Source: Mayamaea pseudoterrestris (Eukaryota > Bacillariophyta > Bacillariophyceae > Sellaphorales > Sellaphoraceae). Taken from it: 64,000 nucleotides of DNA. A model generated the notes under the pieces. That model saw only the letters and a list, made by a program, of their open reading frames with translations. It did not search any database and was not told where the DNA came from. Each line of letters begins with the position of its first letter. Position 1 is the first letter of the stretch. The translations under genes were made by a program, and so were the position numbers. Below are positions 39,545-51,200 of the stretch, piece by piece. The stretch covers positions 62,001 to 126,000 of the forward strand of contig BROI01000038.1 of NCBI GenBank assembly GCA_027923505.1, in the 5' to 3' direction.

Positions 39545-41476
39545 CTAAGTTTCCGGGTTGACCAAAGCAGGCATCAAGTGACAAAGCTGACTGCTCGAAT
39601 GGCTTGTCAGCTCCTTCAAACTACCACGCTCAACAATAGAACCATCCTTCATGACCAATATTTCGTCCACAAGAAGCAAACTTTTGGGCTGATGCGTCAC
39701 CAGTAGAATGCATCGCTTATTGTCGCCCTGTTGGCATGCGTGTAGCGCCTGTGCCACGGCAGATTCGCCAGCTGCATCCAACGATGACGCTGGTTCGTCC
39801 ATGATTAAGACGGCTGGATCGGATAGCAGCGCCCGTGCCAGTGCCAATCGTTGTCGTTCACCACCCGACAGCTTGTTACCGTGCAAACCAACTACAAAAT
39901 GTATATTGCCCGGGAGTTTCGAAACGAATTCGTCGCAGTTTGCCAACGACAATGCCTTGCGAACATCTGTCTCTGACGCACACGCGTCTCCGTACCTTAC
40001 ATTCTCCAATATTGACATGTTAAACAGGGCAGTGGATTGCGGAATGACTTGAACAAGCTTCTTTTTGGACCTCTTGTTCAACGTCAAAAAGTCAGTTGCA
40101 TTGTTGATAAGCACTCGTCCAGATTTTGGTGCATACAAGCCAGCCAAGATGGCTACGGCCGTACTCTTGCCGCTGCCATTTTTTCCGACGAGAGCGACCA
40201 CTCGTCCACGTTCCAGCTGGAAGGAAAGGTCTGAAAGCACATTGCCGGCAGAAGTACTATAGGCAAAGCATACATTGTCAAGACCAATGCTTGTCACATC
40301 CTCTGCGGCGACAATTTCGTTGTTCGATTCGTTTGCTTCCTCATCTATTTTCAACGCATTAGTGTCGTTGTTCGATGACTGTAACATCCCATAGTACCGC
40401 TCCGCCGCCACCATGCCCCTGGTAAGTTCACCCAAGGCGGCAACCACTCCGCTCGTTCCAAGTCCCAGCAAAAAGGAATATGCTGAAAAGCTTGTCAACT
40501 GACCCGACGTCATGCGACCTGCCGCCACGGCCCTGGCGCCCAAGTGTACGACAAACAAGAGTGCTCCCGCCGACGTGACAAAGAGTGTTCCCATTGTCAA
40601 GCCTTGCTGGAGTGCCGATTGTTTCGAAACAGCATTTGCTTGCGCATTGCGTTCCGCGTAGTTTTGTAGCTCCAATTGCTCGGTATGACAAAGCTTGACC
40701 ATCATAATATGTTCAAGTCTCTCCTGCACAAATTCAGCTCTATCGGAAGCCAATTGCTGGGCTTGCTGGGCAAGCTTTCGACCGCGTTGGCGAAGCAAGA
40801 TTGCAGCTGCGCCGACGAATGGAACGATTGAAAAGGAAACGGCAAATAGAGTAGGATTTAAACTGAGCATGTGATAAGTTCCGAACAAGATGGATGATGT
40901 TGATCGTAGCAAATTGGCAAGCGAGGTGGTCAATGTGCTCGCCATGACATCAACGTCGGTGGTGAGAATCGTGTTGATCGTTGCTGGAGATGCACCAGTC
41001 GACGACTTCTTAGTCGTTTCCTCGACTCTTGTTTCTTTCTCCTTCACTTTTTCATGCTTAATTTCAAGTTCATTATTGTCTATCGAATCAGTAGATCCCG
41101 CTTGAAACCATTCCAAATCCTTGGTCAAAAGGAGCGAAGCAAACGCGTCCTGTCGCAATCGACAAGCCATATCGTCCTTGGTTCGATTCAACATTGTCGT
41201 CCGAAGAAAACTCGCCAGTCCTCCTCCCAATACTACAAGTCCAAGTGAGTATGTCAGATTGATATTGTTGTAATTGCTGCTTCTGTTTTGCTTGTCTTGA
41301 TCCAGTACTTTGCCAAGCAACCGTGGCAATGCTTGATTTGATAAACTGCTGCAGAGCATGGCGACGCTACCGACGGCCAACGCGGGACCTTCTCGATAGA
41401 CTTGCTCATATAGGCGTCTTCGTATCTCCTTCTTGCGGATTCCATCCTCAGTTTGATTGCGTCTCGTGAAGGTCAT
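39545..41476 (-). CDS. ABC half-transporter, ABCB/TAP-like
   Basis: One six-helix transmembrane domain followed by one ATPase domain, 643 aa from ATG 41476 (17 more codons are open to 41527). The NBD is canonical: Walker A ALVGKNGSGKST, Q-loop VIPQSTALF, signature KLSGGERQRLALARAL, Walker B AVLIMDEPASSLDA, and switch His in LLVTHQPKSLLL. The domain order and the TMD arginine-rich elbows match the ABCB/MDR half-transporters, which work as dimers in ER, lysosomal or mitochondrial membranes. A charged insert after about residue 125 (KHEKVKEKETRVEE) lies between the first helices. No clear mitochondrial presequence, so membrane location and substrate are open. Confidence 0.88.
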   Translation of the reverse strand: MTFTRRNQTEDGIRKKEIRRRLYEQVYREGPALAVGSVAMLCSSLSNQALPRLLGKVLDQDKQNRSSNYNNINLTYSLGLVVLGGGLASFLRTTMLNRTKDDMACRLRQDAFASLLLTKDLEWFQAGSTDSIDNNELEIKHEKVKEKETRVEETTKKSSTGASPATINTILTTDVDVMASTLTTSLANLLRSTSSILFGTYHMLSLNPTLFAVSFSIVPFVGAAAILLRQRGRKLAQQAQQLASDRAEFVQERLEHIMMVKLCHTEQLELQNYAERNAQANAVSKQSALQQGLTMGTLFVTSAGALLFVVHLGARAVAAGRMTSGQLTSFSAYSFLLGLGTSGVVAALGELTRGMVAAERYYGMLQSSNNDTNALKIDEEANESNNEIVAAEDVTSIGLDNVCFAYSTSAGNVLSDLSFQLERGRVVALVGKNGSGKSTAVAILAGLYAPKSGRVLINNATDFLTLNKRSKKKLVQVIPQSTALFNMSILENVRYGDACASETDVRKALSLANCDEFVSKLPGNIHFVVGLHGNKLSGGERQRLALARALLSDPAVLIMDEPASSLDAAGESAVAQALHACQQGDNKRCILLVTHQPKSLLLVDEILVMKDGSIVERGSLKELTSHSSSQLCHLMPALVNPET

Positions 41477-41815
41477 GATCACTGGAGGAAAGGGGTGCTC
41501 GCATATATTTCGATTTGTGAGGTTCATGGTTGACCTTTCGTCGTGAATGAATCAATCATTAAGTGTAGGCTGGAGTGTACTTTTGTTTCCTCTCAGTGAC
41601 TCATTTTTACTTAACAAAAGCTCGCACCTCTTAACAGTATGAGCAAGACTGTACTAAAATTTCAACGTTCGTGTCGGAAAACGGAGGCATAATTGGTGAG
41701 ACGTCACCACTGACAAGCGGCCAGCATCAATCTTCTCGTTCCATCGATTCATCCATTTCCGTCTGACCGAAGATCCTTCCATCAAGGCAATTTATCTCCT
41801 TACTGTACACGCAGC
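41477..41815. promoter_or_regulatory. Divergent upstream region of ABC transporter and RNF10
   Basis: 339 bp between divergent starts (288 bp if the upstream ABC ATG is used). No repeat or recognisable box. Confidence 0.4.
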
Positions 41816-43867
41816 ATGGCTCGCAAGGGACCAAAGACAATCGCGACAAGCGATGGTGGAGCTAGTAGCAATAGAAGTAGCAATGTTGGCGCTGCGCTCG
41901 TAAACTTTCAGTACGCTCGACCTCCCTCCTCGGTTCAGGCACCAAGTCAACATCAGCGGCCTAATCAATCAAACCACCGGACCAACAGCAGTAATAGACG
42001 CAACGACAATCACAGAAATACTAGACAGCCTCTGGCCGCGAGATCCGCTCGCAAGCGCAACTCCAATAGTCAGTTTTACCTTCATTCTAGTCCAAATCAT
42101 GCCTTTGTTTTGACACGATTACCTGGCAGACTCGAGCAGGAGGCGTACACTTTCGACAATGTCGATGCGCCAGTGTCATGGCAGGCAGTACGCTTGGTGA
42201 AGTACTTTTCGACGTCGCTACAGAAGGAAGCTTGTCCTATTTGTTTGGACGAATTCACTTGCGCACGAATTACGAAATGTGGACACGTCTTTTGCTTGGC
42301 TTGCTTGATGCATCATATTCATTCGGTTGCGCAGACTAACATGAACAATGCGGCTCCAAAGTGTCCCTGCTGCGCCGTTCCGACCTGCCTGAGTGACGTG
42401 CGGCCCGTATTGCTGCAGTCCGTCACGTCTCCCGCAGTCAACCAAGCCATGAAATTCGTGAAATTGGCTCGCACGAAACATTGCAGCAGCCCCTATATAC
42501 TGCTTCCAGACGCCCCGAAACGATCATCGCCTCGGGCAGCGCCATGTGTAAATGATGTAGATGCCGCCTACTGCCGGTTCAACTATGTGCATCCAGATTT
42601 GTTTCAGGAGCACTTGCAGGCGAATCTAATAGAGTTGCAGCAACATGGACAAACGAGTCGATCTGTATTTGATACAATGTCGTTGCAATTTGTGCAGGAA
42701 GAGCTACGCAAAGCTGTTTCAGAGGCGGCGGCTGAGTGGAGCAAAATGGAGCAGTTTGCCAATTTGGCCACCGGCATGTATCAAGTGCAGAAGCCACAGC
42801 AGCAACACATGACGCTAGGCAAGGATATAGAACAGTTGACTCATCACAATATCGAGTGCGAAACTGCCGACGCATCGTGCGATACTTTACGAGACGCTTC
42901 AATCACTGACGAACGCTCTTGCCGGTCTCGCGGTGATTCCATAGTGTCGTATGATTCACAAGCAACAGGGACTGATGCATGCAGCAGGAGCGTTGGTAGT
43001 CGGCGTTCCCAGCACTTTATTGGCGGTTCCATGTATTTGGACAATCCAGAAGATCACATCTTTTATCAGGCCGAGGATGGAACGCTTTGTTTTCTTTGTG
43101 GATTCAACATGAAGTGTCTGCAAATGGAGTACGCTGCTTGTCCATTGGACGGGGATTCTCGATTTCCACTTCCGGATGCTATCGGAGGACGCATCGTTGA
43201 GTTGGATCGCGTATTGCTAACGCAGGAAAAGCGACAGCGATTCCGGTTCCTTTCGCATTTGCCAGTTGACTCCGAGATTGTTTTTGTCGAGCTTAGTTTA
43301 GGGCATGTGTTAAGCAGGGAAACGAAGCAGCACTTCCAAAAGGAGTTTGCCAAGAGAAAGCATGCTCGTTCGAGTCGGCTGAATGCCGAAAAAGCTGCTG
43401 ATAATCGTCAGAAGCGCATTGAACAGGCTCGCATTGACGACTTGAAAGCTCGATTTCAACAAATAGACCCAAATGACGACTTCTTTCGCTCGCCCGAACC
43501 AGAACCTTTGCACGTAATGACGGGAGACGAGTTTGGACCAAGCGTATCATTGCCATCGCGGACGACAGCGCCAATAGCTGCCACATTAAATGCGAACCCC
43601 GCTCTTAGTTTCTCGCACATGATTCGCACTACACATGGCTTGCGCGAGTATGACTTTCCTTCGCTTGGGTCGGACAATCCATCATCTGAAGCAAGATTGT
43701 TGCCGCCCAACCATCCTGCACCAAGCTGGGGCAAGCCGCTTGTCAAAGTTGCAACTGACACGGCGTCGACTCACAATTCAGCTGGGAGTACGCCGATAGA
43801 AGGAGGAAAGAAACGCAATAAGGGGAAGAAAGTACTGCTCTTTTCAATCGGTGGCGGTGTTCATTAG
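41816..43867 (+). CDS. RNF10: RING E3 ubiquitin ligase, RNF10/Mag2-like
   Basis: 683 aa. The disordered Ser/Asn/Arg-rich N-terminus is followed by the RNF10-type block AFVLTRLPGRLEQEAYTFDNVDAPVSW, corresponding to the VRxxVxx...DpD.xVxWxxVxxV region, and a C3HC4 RING at about 140-185 (CPICLD ... CGHVFCLACLMHHI ... CPCC). Downstream parts include EDHIFYQAEDGTLCFL and NMKCL, and RIVELDRVLLTQEKRQRFRFLSHLP, both characteristic of RNF10 homologues, a long basic coiled coil (about 500-545) and a low-complexity tail ending GKKRNKGKKVLLF. Yeast Mag2 and human RNF10 ubiquitinate 40S ribosomal proteins during translation stalling, which is the likely role here. Single exon. Confidence 0.88.
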   Translation: MARKGPKTIATSDGGASSNRSSNVGAALVNFQYARPPSSVQAPSQHQRPNQSNHRTNSSNRRNDNHRNTRQPLAARSARKRNSNSQFYLHSSPNHAFVLTRLPGRLEQEAYTFDNVDAPVSWQAVRLVKYFSTSLQKEACPICLDEFTCARITKCGHVFCLACLMHHIHSVAQTNMNNAAPKCPCCAVPTCLSDVRPVLLQSVTSPAVNQAMKFVKLARTKHCSSPYILLPDAPKRSSPRAAPCVNDVDAAYCRFNYVHPDLFQEHLQANLIELQQHGQTSRSVFDTMSLQFVQEELRKAVSEAAAEWSKMEQFANLATGMYQVQKPQQQHMTLGKDIEQLTHHNIECETADASCDTLRDASITDERSCRSRGDSIVSYDSQATGTDACSRSVGSRRSQHFIGGSMYLDNPEDHIFYQAEDGTLCFLCGFNMKCLQMEYAACPLDGDSRFPLPDAIGGRIVELDRVLLTQEKRQRFRFLSHLPVDSEIVFVELSLGHVLSRETKQHFQKEFAKRKHARSSRLNAEKAADNRQKRIEQARIDDLKARFQQIDPNDDFFRSPEPEPLHVMTGDEFGPSVSLPSRTTAPIAATLNANPALSFSHMIRTTHGLREYDFPSLGSDNPSSEARLLPPNHPAPSWGKPLVKVATDTASTHNSAGSTPIEGGKKRNKGKKVLLFSIGGGVH

Positions 43868-44041
43868 CCCGAAGATGTGTGTACCATGAAGGGCTACATA
43901 GTATATTAATGAAATGTACAGCGTACACTAAAGGCAGTTTTACTTTAATATTAAGGAGATTTCATTCTGTCGTGAGCTTATATTGCCTTTCATCGCTACA
44001 AATAGAGAGCGATCAATTTTAAGCTCTTGGTTAGACAAGAA

Positions 44042-46402
44042 TTAATCGCTTGTCTCCTTTCCTGCGCCAGTCGAACCACCCTTCTCCGAATCATCCTTTA
44101 ATGACGATGACGAACCGCTTTTCTTTGAAAGCAGTCCTCCTCCAGAAATTATCTTCTTAAGCATATGGCTCTTGCTCGCTCCATCGACATGAAACTTGGC
44201 CGCTTTCTCATCGGCGGCAACCATTCCGCTCTCCGTCCGCCTAGCCATTTCAGCCTCGGTTATCGCAGATGCCTTAAAAAGTCGTTCCGTCGCTCCATGC
44301 CACGACAACATGTGCACGTGCTTGTCGGCCAAATACTCCGGTCGATTTAACAAGGCATACTGCAGTTTAGCGACGCAATCATCAATGTCTTCGTAAGCCA
44401 AACAGTTGGGGAACTGGTAAAAGAATTCATTGGAAGGATGCTTGGGCAAGATAACGTACTTGCCCATGGCTAAGGCTTCCGCTGACGTTGTGCAAAGAAC
44501 CTCCGTTGTACTCATATTGAGAAAGATGGTGTGCTCCGGAACGTCTCTCAACAAGCTATGATCCTTAGTTCCCATGAAGCGAGTGGGAAGTGGCGAGCTC
44601 CTCCACTTGTAGCGGGCCCGCAGCGGTACCAGGTTCATGGAAGTGGACTTTTTCACCTTTGGTGTTCTATCCTTCTGACGCTTGCCTCTGTGACCATGGC
44701 TAAAGACCGCCTTGACAGCCGACTCGAGTAGAGTTGCCGTTGCCGCGGCCGTCTCCACTCCGGTGTTAAACGCCTTGCCGGAAGCATCTGTTAAAATCGA
44801 TATCACTGTGTTTTCCTTTTTATCTGCAGTAGCTGTAGCAGCCTTTGTCTCATTCTTTGCTTCCGTGCCCACTTCACCCCGGTCTCCTGCCGTAACATTT
44901 CCTCCGACTTCCGAATCACTAGCATAAGGCGTTTCATCATTGTCGGCGTTGCTCGTTGCGTCACTGTCATCGTCTGTCGAGTCGTGGTTGTGAGTTGGTG
45001 CAGGAGTAAGCAGATTGTCGCCATAAATAATGCTACGCAGCGACGTGGGCTTACCAAAGACGTCGTTTGCTGACACTGGTTCGTATTCAGCCCCTGTACC
45101 CCCGCGACCTTCATCGTCCGAAGTAAGAGGTTCTGCTGTTGGACTGCCCAATCCAGCTTTGCGTCCAAAACATGCGCGTTGAATGGCCGCCTCGTCGTTG
45201 CCCGTCCCATATATGTCCATTTGGAAGTAATCGCCTGTTTCTTCCTTGAAGCGTTCCTGCAGCGCCAGGACGCTGTCAAAACCCTTAGCCCAGATGACCT
45301 TTCCAATAAAGTAAACTGGAGCCAAGGCGTCTACATCACGATCCTTTTCCGGTTTCGGTTCATCCAGAAACTCGGGGCGGACACCGTGAACGTTGCTAGT
45401 GACTTCCTTGTCGCAAAGGGACGGAAGCGTTGCACTGAGACGAATAACCTGGTGGCAATAAGCGCGAACCACTAATGAACTGAGTGAGTTTAACGCTGGT
45501 GCTGTCACGACTGACGCGCCCATGGAGTACTCGCTATAAAAAGAACCATAGAAAGAAAGCGGATTAGATTGTGGTACAGAGAATAACAGGCACTTTCCTT
45601 CCCATTTCCCTAGCTCACCGAATATACTCGGCATAATTGGTATGCAAAATGCCCACCACATGCTGAAACATGTGCGCCCAGCCCAACGAAACCTTCTCGT
45701 CTTCGTCTCCATCAAAATTGGGTACGCGGAACCAGTTCAAATGTCTGTAAAGTAATGGATAACGCAAGCGAGTGAGCGAGAGGGCGAGCATACACTTAAT
45801 CATCCAATCCAGTTTCGTCATGATACGTACTCTGGTTCCTCCAAAATGGCAACATCAGCCTCATCCAATGGAATCAAGCTGCAAATGTCCTGCGTTGGAA
45901 AAATGCTTCCAAACGACTCTGAATAGGATCCTTCGTAGAAGCGAATCCTCAAATTTTCCGCTTCCTTTGGGTCTTTGCAGCAACGATCCTTTGAATACTT
46001 GCGAATATAGTCTTCCTGTTCCTTTGGAGACTCAAATTCTTCGTCGTTGTAGAGCTTTTTGCGATGAGCAGCGTCCGTTAGCCATGGCACCATGAGTGTG
46101 ACATGATCCTTGGGACGTCCTTGCGTTAGCGTTAATGCTCTCAGTAAGGGATTGACTGCCGTTCCGGTTCGCCACGGCAAGGCAGCCGTCGTAACAACCC
46201 AAATGCGACGATTCTTGTCCGAGAGATCGGATTCTTTTGTAATTTTGCTGCTGCTGCTCGTTTCCTCGCCATTGGAATTTTCGTTGGCATCCGACGACTT
46301 GGGTTCAATGTGAATCTCTCCCGACTCTGTCACTTCCAGGTCTTGGACGTCGACGACCATCTCTTCGTCCCTGTCCTTGCTTTCGTCTTTCGTCGTCGTC
46401 AT
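44042..46402 (-). CDS. DGD: Digalactosyldiacylglycerol synthase (GT4-type)
   Basis: Transfers galactose from UDP-galactose to MGDG to make DGDG, a major thylakoid lipid. Exons on the minus strand are 45831-46402, 45619-45744 and 44042-45533 (introns 86 and 85 bp); 729 aa. The family sequence appears as IWVVTTAALPWRTGTAVNPLLRA, EHLNWFR across the first junction, HTNYAEYIREYSMGA across the second, and the donor-binding block STTEVLCTTSAEALAMGK plus HPSNEFFYQFPNCLAYED. About 175 extra residues, acidic then basic, interrupt the C-terminal Rossmann domain between IYGTGNDEAAIQR and LPTRFMGTKDH. No signal peptide, which fits an outer-envelope protein as in plants (inference). An upstream ATG at 46453 is open. 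Confidence 0.92.
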
Positions 46403-46518
46403 GATATAGCGGTCTATCAATTGTGGGAGACTGCCGAAGGAAGGTGCCGTCAAGGATAAAGATGCGAAAGGAAGAGTCGACGATGCAGAAAATTCTTGTC
46501 GTAGCGCGACTAAACATG

Positions 46519-46605
46519 TACGTCACTATTGCCTTGCCGACGCGCTTTTCAATGAAGCTGAATTTCGAATACTGCCCGTATGACGTACTTTTCACTGGCA
46601 TGGCA
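46519..46605 (+). repeat. Decayed family A minisatellite units upstream of IPK1
   Basis: Two diverged units: TACGTCACTATTGCCTTG, then GACGCGCTTTTCAATGAAG and a partial copy TATGACGTACTTTTCACTGG. They share the TGACG box, TTTTCA and the ATTGCCTTG tail with the arrays at 25964 and 38106 but are degenerate. They lie between the DGD and IPK1 starts (46402 and 46652). Confidence 0.6.
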
Positions 46606-46651
46606 AAATCCTTCGCTCATCAATTGTATCGCAAACAACAACAAGACAAGC

Positions 46652-48268
46652 ATGGAACATGTAGCTTTAAAGGATTGGAGCGCAACTGACTGGACCTATG
46701 CAGGAGAGGGCGGAAAACATGCCTTGTTTGCGTTTCAAGGTGACATGAGTGATGATCGAACCGGCTTTTTACTGCGAGTGAGCAAGTCCGACCTTGCGCA
46801 GTCGGAATGGATTGTCAAGTGCGAACAAGAAACGTCCGACAAAGGCCTGGATGGTCATGGTGATGACAATTGTGTAAAATTCATTCAAGAAATGTTTGCT
46901 TGCAAAATTTCAAAGCATTACATTGACTGTCCGCGGCAAGTTTTGCTCCCCTGGTCGTTTCTACAAAGCCTTCGACGCCAGACGGTGTTTCAGCACGCCA
47001 ACGATATTCCTTCGCGACGAAAGCATGACTGGACCATGCCAAAGCCAGAAATGCAAATGAATGACTTTCCAGCACATGCATCTGGAATGCTTGTTCGTAA
47101 TTACAAGCATTGGACGAGCATTGATGATGGCGACTGCATTGCCGTCGAAATTAAACCCAAGGCTGGATACACGGCATTTTCGCCTCTCGTTGATCCACAG
47201 AGACGTTGCAAGTATCTGAAATCACGATTTGCACTACTGCAGGACCTGTATTGTCAAGGGGTCATCGTCAAGCAGTGGAGCAGCAGCAATAGTACAGTGA
47301 CAAGAAGCAATTACGATCCACTCGATCTCTTTTCCAACAATTATGCACGCATGGAAGCGGCAATACGCGCATTAATGGACAATCCGCAAAACAATCTACG
47401 CATCTGGTGTTGTGGGGGATTTATGATGGGAGTTGGTAATTGCCAGGACGGAAATCACGACGACTCGACACGAAACTGGAACGCCCTGGCTGACTACCTG
47501 CATGTTTCTCCAGATCAAGCACCATCCGCATTAATCAGTGCCTTAACGAGTATCCTTTTGCAAGAGCCATTACTACAACAAATATTAGCTTTTCAACGGC
47601 TTGATGTTATTGATGGAGATGGTGCCGTTCTCCTTTATCAGCGACTGGTACATCTGCTGGACGGGTCGAACGATTCGGCGCACGCTTTGCTCAACGATTA
47701 CTCGTCGAAAGAGATGAAAGATTATCATGTTGACGATATTGAGTACCTCTTGTCGCACTCGCCTGTCAGATCGCCTGCCGACATGAGTCGAATCAATCGC
47801 TTCTGTGAGCACACTGATGGCTTTCGGAGGATGCGTGATTCTTCTACTGCATGCAACAGCTATGCCATCATTCTGGATAAAACTAGAAACGTGGCACTCG
47901 ACATGATCAACTCCTTTGACGTGCATGACTGTCGCTATTTGCTCCAGAATTGGCTACTCTCACTGACAATGTGCGATGTTAGCTTATTCGTGCGATGTCG
48001 ACTCGTGGGCAAGCGCGATTCACTGGTTTCACAGTTGAGCAACGATGAACAATCTGGCCGAGTGCGTAGTGCACCTTTGACCGATACACTTGAGTACGAT
48101 TTGAAGCTTATTGACTGTGACCCAAAGCCTGCTAAAAAATTACAGAAACGGCTAGAGAAGGAAGTAATCTTTAATCGTTTAAAGTATGTTATACCTTACG
48201 TACATGTTGCTCATTGGACTGTCATTTTCATCTTGATGTTCATCGCCGCAAGCTCATTAACAAGATAG
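46652..48268 (+). CDS. IPK1: Inositol-pentakisphosphate 2-kinase
   Basis: Makes inositol hexakisphosphate (phytate) from IP5, a cofactor for mRNA export and a phosphate signal. Start at MEHVALKDWSATDWTY gives 538 aa; WTYAGEGGKHALFAFQG matches the family's nucleotide-binding start (WxYxGEGxxNLVL). The catalytic-domain signature IAVEIKPKAGY is at about residue 166, and RCKYLKSRFALLQ follows in the order known for IPK1. The last codons overlap the RPA2 coding end on the other strand by 58 bp. Upstream frames back to 46580 are open but look like leader. Single exon. Confidence 0.85.
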   Translation: MEHVALKDWSATDWTYAGEGGKHALFAFQGDMSDDRTGFLLRVSKSDLAQSEWIVKCEQETSDKGLDGHGDDNCVKFIQEMFACKISKHYIDCPRQVLLPWSFLQSLRRQTVFQHANDIPSRRKHDWTMPKPEMQMNDFPAHASGMLVRNYKHWTSIDDGDCIAVEIKPKAGYTAFSPLVDPQRRCKYLKSRFALLQDLYCQGVIVKQWSSSNSTVTRSNYDPLDLFSNNYARMEAAIRALMDNPQNNLRIWCCGGFMMGVGNCQDGNHDDSTRNWNALADYLHVSPDQAPSALISALTSILLQEPLLQQILAFQRLDVIDGDGAVLLYQRLVHLLDGSNDSAHALLNDYSSKEMKDYHVDDIEYLLSHSPVRSPADMSRINRFCEHTDGFRRMRDSSTACNSYAIILDKTRNVALDMINSFDVHDCRYLLQNWLLSLTMCDVSLFVRCRLVGKRDSLVSQLSNDEQSGRVRSAPLTDTLEYDLKLIDCDPKPAKKLQKRLEKEVIFNRLKYVIPYVHVAHWTVIFILMFIAASSLTR

Positions 48269-51200
48269 CGATACACGTAGGGCAAGACGACAGGTTCAAC
48301 AGCTTCGTCATTTCCTTCGTCGCTATCAGTTATTTTCACGCACTCAGGATTTCGGCAAAACAAGCGAAGCTTTGGCTTATTCATCACATCGCTCGCGCTT
48401 TGCCCCGTAGTTTGGACGGTACTGCGCTGCGTTAACGTCATTAGCATGTCACCACATCGACTGCAAACGTAGGCAACATGCCGATCGCTGCAATTCAGCA
48501 AGCGATCTTGTAGCAAAAATGCAGCACCATGGCTTAGCAGACTATCGCGTTCCATCTCACCCAGCCGAATACCTCCTCCCTTCTTACGACCCTTGATAGG
48601 CTGTCGAGTGAGTTCATTCACTGGTCCCGTTGCGCGTACCTGATACTTGTCGGAAACCATGTGGCGCAAACGCTGGTAAAAGACAACGCCAATATACAAG
48701 TCGGCGTTCATGACACAGCCAGACACTCCACTGTACAATGCCTCGCTGCCGTAGTAGTTATATCCAGCGGCTTGCAATTGCTCGCCGAAGTAATCGACTG
48801 AATTCTTATCACCAGACTCATGAAAAGAGAATGGTGTTGCGTCCTGGTATAAACCATGAAGCGCGCCGCTCTTCCCTGCCATGCTCTCGACAAGCATACC
48901 GATAGTCATTCGAGATGGAAAGGCATGAGGATTAATGATAACATCTGGAGTAATGCCAGACTCGCTGAACGGCATGTCCTCCTGAGGCCAAAGAATACTG
49001 AGAACACCTTTTTGCCCATGCCGACTCGAAAACTTATCACCAATAATTGGGTTTCTTGGATACCGAAGCGTTATTGATACCTTGTTGTCGGCAGCATTCG
49101 CCGCGTCAGTGCCAACGCCGCGAACAGATGCGACGTATGCAGTCTCGCGATCTTTATGTTTGATAATCTTTTCAGCGCCACTGACACTGTCAATCACACA
49201 GCAGATAGAATCACCTTCCTCGAGTCGGTCTCCAATTTGCGGCAAGCCATCCGTTTGCAAATTCTTGTAGTATGGTTCGTCATCCTTCATCTTGTTTGCA
49301 AACATCATTCTTACCTCCCCGCCAACCGAAATGGCTCCAGCATGCCTCGCTTCCTCCTCAAGGTCAACTTGAATGGTCTTGTACATTGATGCATGACCAA
49401 AGCCTCGCTCGTACGATGCCTTGTTTAATATCATTGCATCCTCCATGTCAAAACCGGTGTAGCTTAAGACAGCCACGACAGCGTTGGTACCGTTAGGGTA
49501 CTCGTCCATCTTAAAGTTACCATGCGTGGCTGTCTGGACGATGGGAGCTTGCGGAGTTAAAAGTCGATACAGTTTATTGTCCGGTCGATAAGGGAATGAA
49601 TGGCACGGTGTGCCCATCGTCTGCTTTCCCATCTGGCACTGATACATGTTTCGCGGCGACTGGTTTTGGTCGGAGAATGGAGTCAGATTGGCAATGAGAC
49701 TGAGCATGTTGGTCGGATCAAGCTCTTGATGCGTAGTGATTCCTTCGCGGACGTCTTCGTCCAGGCAAGCAATGTCCATGAAGCCTTGCTCAAGTGGTCC
49801 AATCCATTCAGTCTCGCCTGAAGCTCGCTGTAATACGGGCCGGACCAGTCTCGCCAACGTTGTAAACAGATACAATCCAGGGTACGGAGCGCCTGGATTA
49901 CCTGGCGGAGCAAGTCCAACTTCTAGCGTCGAGGCGACCCCGGATTTGTCGTCAACCTTCAGCTTGCGAAGATGAGCCGCGATTGACTTGCATGCTGTTG
50001 GTGTTGCGGCTCCAATGACCCGACCATCGAGACAAACAGGTATTTGCGTGTGGGATGAAATGGCGCGTCCACTGCCTGGTTGCCCCCCAGTGCCCACCGG
50101 TGCAACTCCAAGTGTTATGAAAAGATTGTCGAGGTTCTCCTTTGACTCGTCTGCATATGCGAGAACCTTGCATGATCGTGAAAGGTGACTCAAAAGACCA
50201 CAAGGGCCACCGTCGGGTGTATGTACAGGACAAAGGAAGCCCCATTGGTCGGGAAGCAACTTCCGAACCGCTGTTGTTTTCATTTCCATGAAGAACTGGC
50301 CACGATGAACGGATCGAAAGTGCGCGACATAACGTAAAAAGTTGAGCTTTTCGGCAACAATCGTATATCCGGAAACCTGCATGAGATCTAGGCCAGTTGT
50401 CGACACAATGTTACCAGTAGAAAGGAAGTGGTGCACCTTCTTGCCGACGCCTCCCGACTGCTTGCCGAATCGATCAACCATCTTTCCCCAGTATCGAGTG
50501 TCATTGATCCTCGTCGAGTTTAGTGCATAATTCTTTCTCAAGTCAGCCTGTAAACCCAGACGCAGATTCGCCAAACATTCTTCAAATTTCTCCTTGACGA
50601 ATGTGCACATCAGATGTCCAGGTAGCAAAATCTCCTGATTCTGAAGCGAGTCAGCGTTATCTATGCCGCAGTCACCCGCTGCAAACGAGTACATCTTTCG
50701 AATCATCATCAACAGCGACTCGAGCTTGTCTTGATAGCGCTGAACGTGAATCATAATGTAGCGGCGGATGACAAAGTGACCAATCTCAATGTCGGAAGTT
50801 GTCTCCGCCTTCTGGCTAATTCTGCGAAATCGACTACCAATGAAAGCAAGACACTCCTCAGGCGTATTCAAAGTGCCGTAACGCGCCCGAGCATCTTGCA
50901 GCAACAAGGCAGCCCGCGCCACGAGAAATGTATTTGACTCGTCGCCTTGTACAATGCGCTTGTATAATTCCTCGTCGGTAATGCCCATTGTTGATCCGCC
51001 GGCTGCAAAATCTGCCGCTGACGTTGACGATTCCAAACCACTCAAAGCTCGAATGAAAATAATAACTGGCACCAATAGCTCTTGCTTACGCGCAACGAAA
51101 CGCATCGTCGCTCCACCAGTGGTCAAGTAGTGCACCGTGTTGGTCACGCTACTCTGATCGCCGTTCCAGCGCGAGCAACGCATGGCGACACCCAAGTCCG

